Below are positions 9,001 through 15,086 of a stretch of 26,364 nt of DNA, in pieces; position 1 is the stretch's first letter; each line of letters starts with the position of its first letter. The notes under the pieces are model-generated. The model was not told where the DNA came from. It ran no database searches and was given only the letters and a program-made list of their open reading frames with translations. The stretch is from positions 1 to 26,364 of the forward strand of contig PJAB01000456.1 of NCBI GenBank assembly GCA_002887195.1, read 5' to 3'. The stretch is from Chrysochromulina parva. Taxonomy: Eukaryota > Haptophyta > Prymnesiales > Chrysochromulinaceae. The position numbers and the translations under genes were made by a program.

Positions 9001-10036
9001 CGGCGGCGGCGGCAGCTTGAGGACGCTCGATCTCGCGGCGGAGCTCGAGGCGGAGCGGCTCCGGATGCGTGCGCCCAGCACAGCGCGCCCACAACAGCGC
9101 GCGCCCGAGGGCTTGGCCGACGCCCATGCGCCCGCTGCCCACCACAGCGCCCACGCGGCGCCTCTTTCCCACAGCTCGCGAATTGCGATCTCGCACGGGG
9201 GATCGCTCGGGCGCGGCGGCGCACCAGCGGCGCAAGGGCTCCAGTCGGGAGTCAAAAGCGGCGTCAAGGGCGGTGTCAAGGGCGGCGTCAAGGGCGGCGT
9301 CAAGGGCGGCGTCAAGGGCGGCGACATGGGCGGCGGCATGGGTGACGTCAAGGGCGGCGGCATGGGCGGCGACATGGACGGCGGCATGGGTGGCGGCATG
9401 GGCGGCGGCATGGGCGGCGGCATGGGCGGCGGAATGGGCCTGAGCAGCAGCAGCAGCAACAGCGTCGATCGGATGGCGCCTGATGACGTGTGGCAATCGG
9501 ACCTCTCGCGTCTCAACGCCTCGTCGCAGCCGCTCGGCGTTCACACGTCGCAGCCGCTCGGCGTTCACACGTCGCAGCCGCTCGGCGTTCACACGTCGCA
9601 GCCGCTCGGCGTTCACACGTCGCAGCCGCTCGGCGGCGGTCTTTTGAGTGGGGGCCACGTGCTCGGTGGCAGCCTCGGCGGCGGACTCGGCGGCGCACTC
9701 GGCGGCGCACTCGGCGGCGGACTCGGCGGAGGCAGCCTGCGCGACCTATGGGACGGCGTGGCAGCCCCAGCCGACATGAGCGCCGACTTGAGCCCCAACG
9801 CCCACTTCGTGTCTGTCGGCGGCCCCGCGCTCAACCCAGCGCCAGTGGCCAGCCTTGGTGCTCAACTAAGCGCTCCGAGCAGCCTCGGCGCGTTCAACGC
9901 GGCGCCGGGCGGTGCGCCTGGCTGGAGCCCCTTTGGCGCGGCTCCCAGCGGCGCCGACAGCGAGCGATCGCAAGGCCGGGCGGTGGGCGGCGGCACGGGC
10001 CTCGGCATGGGCCTCAAGGGGTACTCCATCTGGTGA
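3092..10036 (+). CDS. TMEM131: TMEM131-family type I membrane protein with long coiled-coil tail
   Basis: A single uninterrupted 2314-residue frame from a clear ATG. Residues 1 to about 38 form a signal peptide (GLLLLLTC core). Around residues 108-203 is a TMEM131-N/PapD-like domain (VVPPVLNFGSECPLC; VFLPRAKGS). More beta-rich repeats follow, including FTPTRLGSFHSWFYLRNNYS, which resembles the family's late luminal motif. One transmembrane helix lies at about 1405-1423 (VLIILFGIMVQFVV). The cytosolic side has a poly-Ala run (about 1442), a charged Ala/Glu/Lys/Arg coiled coil (about 1680-1877), Gly/Met and KGGV repeats (about 2053-2116), a GVHTSQPL repeat and the end GLKGYSIW. Animal TMEM131 binds procollagen in the ER lumen and recruits trafficking factors through its tail; an equivalent cargo-export role here is inference. 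The tail is much more elaborate than I would expect for the family. The stop codon lies within a consensus splice donor (see intron 10033-10088). Confidence 0.85.
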   Translation: MRSLLAPVRRFAFAPAAIHGLLLLLTCVGSTVEVADAVGTCAADSACSKQASSSPILKLAPHSVPPNMPKAPGASPPQPPFREQRLGASDSLDGLYLPGIPASLPVTVVPPVLNFGSECPLCIPSIGTAELINLSEEEDLEVHSVSSQSEHFHAPLSELQRLPPGGRMNISIVFLPRAKGSVNTTLLIQTSAGGFFYPVHGGGGPNPYSVHPLLPPAVLHGSAYEPLISIRNPHGTPLQIKEVLSSEPFVHLMLPPAEIQHGAVTLRELWTVAPGETKAVLALRIDSTDATALSNATALTSGAEGGPIEVGVYRAYVHVKTDFDTLVIPVQVPVLREGVFAVMPGGTSSIGKLDFGTLTNPDSVVTLPISLLSNIDAPRLKVLDVRALRHHSSMHVQLSRKIEGTSPMLIPMEEREIVLVSFSGKVQGNFSGKLRVRFEHPDPRWADLIVPWSARVLHGSLAWRVVFLADPPSSGAVTGATSNASNASVAITNHFKVPVLMQRAYVNDPLVTLTRFEPAIVQPGATVEHVASFTQASTDTRVDTVFIDVFSNATLTPMRIPIHVFHGRLGYDYAAYPRVFEGRALAAETNFLDLVQKQQTNQAEMAALAAQMAAGTLSEQEATSAALASVHSGHTNLQNVPIVPLSPLRPNGEVIHLEQLARGARKRVLLNMSNPNPVSLHVHSIQYEERVRREPPTPVSGLPDECLGACELLTAAKEVTSAKEVTNAEMLTSGAISDDSLERNRVRAARAPLLNGSPSLDESQCCVPVKLEWTLISMKNEIFLPIILSGSKKLWETSVVDGYEPRGPWDPSRAQRSLPLLVIPPKARMVIAVDVIAQAAGLVDGTLVMHLDMMPPMGRPSIEQRFGLVGEAVEGDLVFVKSWGHQNETTHIEGTPGHVSENGLMVKPFKRRRYGVDAHTCLDFRSSAPGTTRELPVILYSAFHEPQFILKLSASLRWKQRAMQDVPLPSLSVIAASTVSESVIKPRTRTVVGWARLSTEALLPRDEYDQLVDEPFFHATPGAPLDKAMLQTLRRRQQRWEALAVSHAASELLGEVRMDTSLVQNVTIPVRISFAWPSVAENVTVPFGFVQQGLTGEVRVFTRRTHWNYWLQVLTPESDPLLHERARSAPLPKEAPVDWNLVDSAFEPSAFTAHLEVGPKASEEREVGGGTKLLLDPSSGKWRHLKQPFQVRSSEEETVVVAIQFTPTRLGSFHSWFYLRNNYSLLDEIFVYGTATSGALEFSQPLLHLEAAASDLPCESDMTTYAALRARQESGGDATNRWSDTPRKLTRKFTMVNNGDVPIVTTGASLNGQACGHRGIRILGDCARNVTIPARGGTAAIKLRWTPDFEVSRLMLTLAIDSSAGSSRVPVVATIPTALLVPCMAERRAKMGASEAEQTKRGHTATVLIILFGIMVQFVVTEALRSPRSPSEQQTTAAPKAAAAAAAAAASPVRPASKAVVTSVPLAWLSPEQLEAAQRESMSLNRMNLKSARDGMANLLSQVAKKSSPAELEAAEPVADESGKVAAQPPAAKAVETSKEAMARLGASLAAPDGLPHPAGRSGTTLVTRETSHGGEGEEGKKKKATKADKAAVKAAAAAKEPPPRDAPPRDTHPKAAAAAAAPAEGIVSDVAVKAPMAVKAPPEGIVSDVAIADVAVKALMDEGVVDALQLDAEWLAAADRAQRERLAAEEWALAEKLKVVAEMEAKRRAEAEAHAAKEKARLEAEAKQRAQAEASEAEARAKREEKARLEAEAKRRMREAEAVAAEARAKREEEEAAEAKRRFCEAEEKFRLAKEVKEAEARRLRELLEAEKEAEKEAEAQTIQIRKDAEAARREADRVARDAKHAARERVRPEEREAAREAARQRRATEGAEPNMARHGVALGAPRPSAPRPNRIGKESAGAEAHGGRHKPAALSAAAEVGPPPMGFVTSSPPSALKHTAAAIVDEENDAHNDAETFFGSALGDGSDGGGGGSLRTLDLAAELEAERLRMRAPSTARPQQRAPEGLADAHAPAAHHSAHAAPLSHSSRIAISHGGSLGRGGAPAAQGLQSGVKSGVKGGVKGGVKGGVKGGVKGGDMGGGMGDVKGGGMGGDMDGGMGGGMGGGMGGGMGGGMGLSSSSSNSVDRMAPDDVWQSDLSRLNASSQPLGVHTSQPLGVHTSQPLGVHTSQPLGVHTSQPLGGGLLSGGHVLGGSLGGGLGGALGGALGGGLGGGSLRDLWDGVAAPADMSADLSPNAHFVSVGGPALNPAPVASLGAQLSAPSSLGAFNAAPGGAPGWSPFGAAPSGADSERSQGRAVGGGTGLGMGLKGYSIW
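9254..9440 (+). repeat. Gly-rich minisatellite encoding KGGV and GGM units
   Basis: A 12-bp unit (gtcaagggcggc) repeats from about 9257 to 9325, then degenerates into 9- to 12-bp ggcggcatg units to about 9440. All copies are in the TMEM131-like reading frame and give a flexible Gly/Lys/Met stretch in the cytosolic tail. Confidence 0.9.
9526..9636 (+). repeat. 24-bp tandem repeat, about five copies, encoding QPLGVHTS
   Basis: Near-identical 24-bp units start at 9526, 9550, 9574, 9598 and 9622, in frame. The near absence of synonymous differences points to recent expansion. Confidence 0.9.
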
Positions 10037-10088
10037 GTACGGTACGCTACGGTACGGAAAAGAAGACCGTGACGCGTCGGCTTTACAG
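10033..10088 (+). other. Possible 56-bp terminal intron overlapping the TMEM131-like stop codon
   Basis: The stop TGA (10034-10036) is part of a perfect donor, CTG|GTGAGT. A good acceptor, GCTTTACAG, ends at 10088. If spliced, the C-terminus changes from YSIW-stop to YSIWTGRRFFAPV, with a new stop at 10117-10119. If retained, the protein ends at W2314. Both forms are plausible; RNA evidence would decide. The intron contains a repeated acggtacg word but none of the TGATTGCC words. Confidence 0.5.
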
Positions 10089-10119
10089 GACAGGCCGGCG
10101 GTTTTTTGCGCCCGTATAA

Positions 10120-10510
10120 TGACATACCCAACGTGCACAACGTGTTGAGTTCGTGCACTTAATTCGTGCACCACGCGACGCAACGATTAGTTCACAGTTT
10201 CCCCGGTCCACTCGACTCTGATATGTGTGAAAACTCTCGTCTAAACTCATGTCTACGCTGAAAGGAAATGATATATGACGTGGATACTTAGGCCCAGTAC
10301 CGAGCTGGACGAAAAAGTATTCTCGAAACGATTTCGAAGGAGGTCGTACTAGACGAGACACGTAGGTCTGCGCCCTCCACGCGTGTGTCTCCACGGGGCC
10401 GGTGGTTGTGAACATCTCGCCGTGATGGCAAATTCACGTGAACGTGAACGTGAACGTGACGAGAGACGTAGACGCCTGGAACGGACGCAAGCACGCCGAT
10501 GTTGCCACCA
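10120..10510. other. Convergent intergenic region
   Basis: It lies between the TMEM131-like 3' end (plus) and the GT39-like 3' end (minus), so it should contain both transcript ends. GC is lower than in the genes. A hexamer array, cacgtgaacgtgaacgtg and on to about 10458, sits at 10435-10458. I found no gene or RNA structure. Confidence 0.6.
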
Positions 10511-12638
10511 CTAAGTCAGCCTGGTCCTCTTCTTGTCCTTCCTCTTCGGCCTTTTCCTCCTGCGCTCGAGCTGCACGCCCTCGACGCCCTCGAGCCCAAA
10601 AGATCGCAGCACGTGCACGAGCAGCTGCTCCTGCTGCCGACGCATGCCTGGAGTGAGCCGGTCGCTCGCAATCAGCTCCGCGGGCGCCTCGTCGGTGGCG
10701 ATGGCGAGTTCGTCGGCACTCAGGCGCCATGCGAGGATGGTCCCACCCGCACTGCCGACGGGAGGCAGCCTGCGCAGGAGCGCACACAGCCTCGCAAAGC
10801 GCAGGGCGGAGGCGAGCCGCCGCGTGTGCAGACCCTCCTGCCGGAGCAGCTGGTACGTCCCCTCGGCGATATCCGTCCACGGACCTCGGAGTGAGCTCGA
10901 GAGGCCATGCAGCTGGTTGACCTCGATGCAGTACAGCCCAGGCAGCAGCACCGCCTCCGCCTCAAGCTCGAGCTCGCTGCGCCTCGCCACGAGCGCCGTG
11001 TCGGGCGCGCCGTGTCGGGCGCGCGAGGCGCGGAGTAGCAACCGTTTCGTCTCGGCGAGGGCCGCCTCCTGCGCTGCCGTGAAGGCCGATAGCGCCGTGA
11101 CTGGCGCTGCGGGCACGTTGAGCACCTCCTCAGCCTCCGCCGCCGATGCCGCCGATGCCGCCTTGACCGTCTCGGCCGACTCATCGCCCGTCACGGCGCC
11201 CGGGATCACTTGGGCCGCCTCGACCGTGTCAGCTTCCACAGCTTCCACAGCTTCCACAGCTTCCACAGCTTCCACAGCTTCCACAGCTTCCACAGCTTCC
11301 ACAGCTTCCACAGCTTCCACAGCCTCCACAGCTTCCACAGCCTCCACAGCCTCCACAGCCTCCACAACTTCCTCGGCCGCCTCTCCGGCCTCCGCCGTCG
11401 CCGTCGGCGGACTCGTCCCCGTCGAGTATTGAGAGCCCGCTCGCCGTTGGGGCAGGCGCGGCACGTCGGCAGCCTCCTGCCTCGGCTCGAGCCTCGGCGG
11501 CTGGTAGTCAAAGGGTTCGTCAGACGAGGGGCAGCCCAAATTAGGAAGCGCGGGCAGGCGGCGTGCATGCACGGCGCGAGCGTACGGCGAGTCTTCCCCA
11601 CAGTACGCGAGGTACGCGGGCTCCAACGGCTCAGCATGCAATTGGAGCCAGCGCTCCAAATTAGGAACATCCTGCCCGCCGTCAGACGAGTCGCCGAGCA
11701 GATGGAAGTGGCCGTGTGCCTTGCTCCCCGCAATCGGCCCGAAGTAGGCCACGTAGTCGGGATGCGTGCCGAGGCTCTCCAAGACGTGAGTGAGCCCGAG
11801 CAGCACGACGAGGGCGAGCAGAGCGGGCTGCGTGGAAGGGTGACGTCGTGCGTCGGTCGCGAGCATCCCCAGCGCGCCCAGCAGAATGTAGGCAGCTGGG
11901 TAGGCGGCGACGAGGAGGCGATGGCCGATCGCGGGAGGGGCACCTGTGCCCAGAGGAATTGGGAGGCAATTAGGGAGGTCATCAGTGGTCATCAGTGGTC
12001 ATCAGTGGTCATTAGAGGAATTGGGATGCAATTAGGGAGGCAATCAGAGTGGCAATCAGAGTGGCAATTAGAGGGGCACCTGTGCCCAGCACCATCAAGT
12101 AGCTCGCCCCGATCGCCCAACACGGCGCGGTCCGGTACACTAGCCAAAGAGATCGGGCGGCCCATGAACGGACGGTCCATTCGTGTGTGAACAGAGACCA
12201 CTCATCCTCCTCCGCCTCGGCCGTTGACGAACCGGCGCCCTCGCTGCTGCCGCCCTCGTCACCCGTGCTGTTGCTGCCGTGCGCGCCGTCGCCGGTGGTG
12301 GTGCGGCGGTGACGGCGCTCGTTACGGCGCTCCTCAAGACGCTTCTGCATGACTTCACGCCTGCGCTGCATCAGGCCTGTGAATGCGGCGTCGACCTTGC
12401 GTTGCCACTCCGAGCGTACCGCGAGCGTTGAGTACTGCCGACGCACCCAGACGCGCACATCGGCAGTCCGAAGGCGCTCAGCGAGCCCACTCGCATCAAG
12501 CAGCACGGCGACTGGCCGGCGCAGCGCGGCGAGGAGCAGCAACAACCAAAAATAGAAGGTGCTCGGCGGCGTCTTGAGCAGTGCAGCAGTCAGGTGGAAG
12601 TGAGCGAGGGCGTCGGCATCGGCAAAGGCGGCGTCGGT

Positions 12639-12672
<34 letters not shown>

Positions 12673-14687
12673 AAGGCCAAGGCGGCATCGGCGAAGGCGT
12701 CAATGAAGCCTGAAGAGCTCTTCACAGCATCAGGTGAGCTGTTACCGCTGCCATCGTGGAGCATCCGTCGGTGTGAAGCCCCAAAGAGCTCCGAGCGCAT
12801 CGCAAAGCGACCGGATAAGTAGGCGGTGCTCGTGTGCGCGCCCACCACGGCGCCTATTGCATCGGGAGGCAAGCCCCACTCGCCTCTCGATACGGCGGGG
12901 CCGCTTCCACCGCCGCTTCCAGCGCCGCTTCCGGCGCCGCTTCCAGCAAGCTCGACGATCGCAGCGGCGTGATGCGTCGCGAGGCTGAGGAGCAGGGGCG
13001 AGAGCAGCGTGGTGGAGTCCAACGCCTCAGCGAGGGATACGAGGAGCGTCGCGATCGACGACGGCTGTGTCGTCGCCTTGGGCGCCGAGCTGGGCGTCGT
13101 CGCGCTGTCGAATGCCGACGGTGTGCCTCCGCTCTCGTGCCGCTTTCCTCCCCCCTTGCGCGGCTTCGATGCTGTAGCTGGCGTGCTGGTGGCTGGCTTG
13201 TTGGCAGCCGAGTCACCAGCAGCAAGATGCAGCCGACGCATCGCACGCGCCCAAATCTCCGCGATCTCCGCGTCTGGGCTCGGTGCGTCCGGGTGCTCGG
13301 TACGGCGCTTGGTCTGCCCATGCATGGTGGTCACAACGGCGCCGGTGGCCCACGGCACCAGAACTGCCAGAAGCAGCGCGGCACGCCAGCTGACGGACAC
13401 GAGCCAACTGGCCAAGCGCCGTCCCAAGCGCCTTGCGGCCTCGCCGGCGCCCAAAGACTGGGTCTCGTCGGTAAGGCGCGGAGCCATTGCCACTCCACTG
13501 CACAGTGCGCCGAGAGCGCGTGCGACGAGCATGCAGCCAATGGCTGGGGCGATGCCTGCCGCCAGCGGCCCACAGCACAAGAGCAATCCGAGGAGTACGG
13601 AGAAGGCGAGGGCGCACAGCACGTACACAGAGGCCGAGGTGGCATGCGTTGCCGTCCAGAGTGCCCAGAGGGAAGCATGCAAGAGCAGCGCGGCGGGCGC
13701 GTCACTTGTGAGGAGCGTCGAGTGAGCGAGCAGCGTCGGGCAGAATGTGCCCAGGATGACGGTCACGCTCGCCCCGTACAGACCCCACAGGTGCCATGAG
13801 GCGAAGGCCGCACCCGCTTGCAGTGGCGCGCTCACCAGCATCATTCGCACGTGACGGGCAGCGTGAAGCACACCATCGACTGCGCGTGCATCCGCCGCCG
13901 CCGCGTCCGCCGCCGCCGCCGCGCTCGTCTCCTCGGAAGAAGCACGACGATCGGCGGCAGCGGCGGCGGCGGGACGCAGTCGATGAGGCCAGAGGAGAGC
14001 TCTCCCGAGCTCCCATGCGCTACCCTCGCGGCATGCGTGCGACGAGGCCGCGCGCCACCGCGGCGCATCGTCGGCCCACGCGCGCTGCACCTCAGGCTCC
14101 AGCAGCCAGCTGCTCGCCTCCAAGGGTAGACTAGCCAGCCACTGCGACAGGACGCCGTCTTCAGGGCGCACGAGCGCGCAGCCCCATCGCGCGCGCGCCG
14201 CACCGAGCGCGAGCGTGGGCAGCTCGGTGCGGTGAAGGCCCTTGGAGACGGCGGCGCCAAAGGCGTTGCTCGCGTGCTGCAGCGCCATCAACCAAATGCT
14301 CAGCACGCACACGCCGAGGAAGATGAGGCGCCACTGCGCCTCGGCCGACTGCAAATGCTCGGGCAGGCGGCGGTGGATGGCGCTTGCAATCCGCGGCGAC
14401 GCACAGCGGACCGCGCGGTCCAGTGGGCGCGACAGCAATTCGGTCGCATCCAGATAGCGGTCGACCGCCCAGCCTACGCGATCGTCCATGTGGCGCTGCC
14501 AAAAGCTGCTCACGGCCCACGTGATGAGGCCAAGCACCAAGAGGCCGGCGGCCTGCAGCAGCCAGAATGATAAAGGAAGGTTTCTGCTGCCGGTGAGCTG
14601 GGCATACCACCACGCCCCATCGTTACCTGTCCAATAGGCCAGTGCACTGTCCGCCGCCGGCGTCGCAAGCTCAGGGCTGACGTCCAT
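10511..14687 (-). CDS. GT39/ArnT-like polytopic membrane glycosyltransferase-fold protein
   Basis: Exons 14687-12080 and 11943-10511 give about 1346 residues. Many hydrophobic segments are visible, around residues 38-62, 118-138, 285-400, 435-455, 710, 845, 880 and 915. The family is indicated by [20 protein letters not shown] (about 327), then [18 protein letters not shown] and [11 protein letters not shown]...SSDGGQD (about 875-958) and [14 protein letters not shown] (about 1202). These align by eye with bacterial lipid-carrier-dependent GT39 proteins (LAHxRLVTTD, GHRxLLPxYP, YLAYFN...DWGQD). Such enzymes transfer sugars from polyprenyl phosphate donors across ER or plasma membranes. However, the first luminal loop, which normally carries an acidic DE-type pair, reads [14 protein letters not shown] here, and the usual EHPPLAK stretch reads [10 protein letters not shown]. 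It may be a pseudoenzyme or use another acid. Long low-complexity inserts ([17 protein letters not shown] repeats) interrupt the loops. Confidence 0.7.
11231..11366 (-). repeat. 9-bp minisatellite, about 15 copies, encoding (Val-Glu-Ala)n
   Basis: The plus strand repeats gcttccaca about 15 times, with occasional gcctccaca variants. In the GT39-like gene it encodes a regular VEA tract at about residues 1062-1107, a likely acidic helix or spacer between the conserved C-terminal motifs. The unit keeps the frame whatever the copy number. Confidence 0.95.
11944..12079 (-). other. GT39-like gene intron (136 bp), flanked by a 19-bp direct repeat
   Basis: Donor GGGCACAG|GTGCCCC and acceptor GGGCACAG|GTGCCCC are the same sequence. 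The 19-mer CTGGGCACAGGTGCCCCTC occurs at 12071-12089 and again at 11935-11953. Splicing joins MVLGTG to [10 protein letters not shown] in frame. The inside is made of CTAATTGCC, CTGATTGCC and CTGATGACC units. The termini also form a short inverted repeat (GTGCCC ... GGGCAC). Confidence 0.85.
12620..12690 (-). repeat. Short repeat encoding alternating Ala-Asp
   Basis: Hexamer-type ggcgtc repetition in the GT39-like coding sequence encodes an [10 protein letters not shown] stretch in a hydrophilic loop before the hydrophobic segment at about residue 710. In frame, probably a slippage product. Confidence 0.8.
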
Positions 14688-15086
14688 AAAAAGTGCCCAA
14701 CTCGGCGTTTTTGTAGCACCATATCAACAGTTACTTGTGTCGTTTCGACTAACTAACCTGCTTGCTTGAGACATACTGTCCCCGCAATGCTGTCTATACA
14801 CCGACACAAAGTACTCCCGACCAGCCACCTGCCGAAACCAAATCGACGTGCTACCGGTACCCCCATGCGCCCCCCCAATATGAGCATGCCCAAATGTACT
14901 GTACGGTACTGGGTACAGTTAACGCCGCAGTAGGGAGACCCTAGCGCAGACGCGGACACGTGCATCACTTACTACGTAGAAGGTGGACTCACACAGGGCC
15001 TCCATAGCCCTGCAGATAGTTGGCCGACAGCACGGCGCACCCGGTACCCCATGCTCAATACGTATGCAACCGCGCGGCAGTTCCTC
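14688..15086. promoter_or_regulatory. Upstream region of the GT39-like gene and 3' flank of the formin gene
   Basis: 399 bp between two minus-strand genes, clearly less GC-rich than either. It should hold the GT39-like promoter and 5' untranslated region (next to 14688) and the formin 3' end (next to 15086). Several short GTAC-centred palindromic words occur (ccggtacc-type at about 14856 and 15041; tgtacggtactgggtaca at about 14899-14916). No convincing open frame or RNA gene. Confidence 0.5.

Noticed and set aside
6757..9516. Long minus-strand frames rich in Ala, Arg, Ser and Pro opposite the TMEM131-like gene
   Set aside because: They mirror the coiled-coil and Gly-rich coding repeats of the plus strand. 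No recognised domain, and the plus frame is continuous for 2314 codons.
9526..9636. CRISPR-like direct repeats
   Set aside because: The 24-bp units are contiguous with no spacers and lie in frame in a eukaryotic coding region.
11944..12079. Reading the GT39-like intron region as a frameshift between two separate genes
   Set aside because: The two coding parts carry complementary N- and C-terminal motifs of one family, and canonical GT-AG junctions join them in frame.
11210..12190. Long plus-strand reading frame with HSF repeats
   Set aside because: It is the antisense of the (VEA)n minisatellite and runs through the GT39-like coding exons and intron. Frame openness is forced by composition, and no motif is seen.
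14688..15086. tRNA or small RNA gene in the intergenic gaps
   Set aside because: I looked for cloverleaf arms and A/B box patterns in 10120-10510, 14688-15086, 19621-20353 and 21576-22145 and saw no consistent fold. A covariance-model search was not possible.
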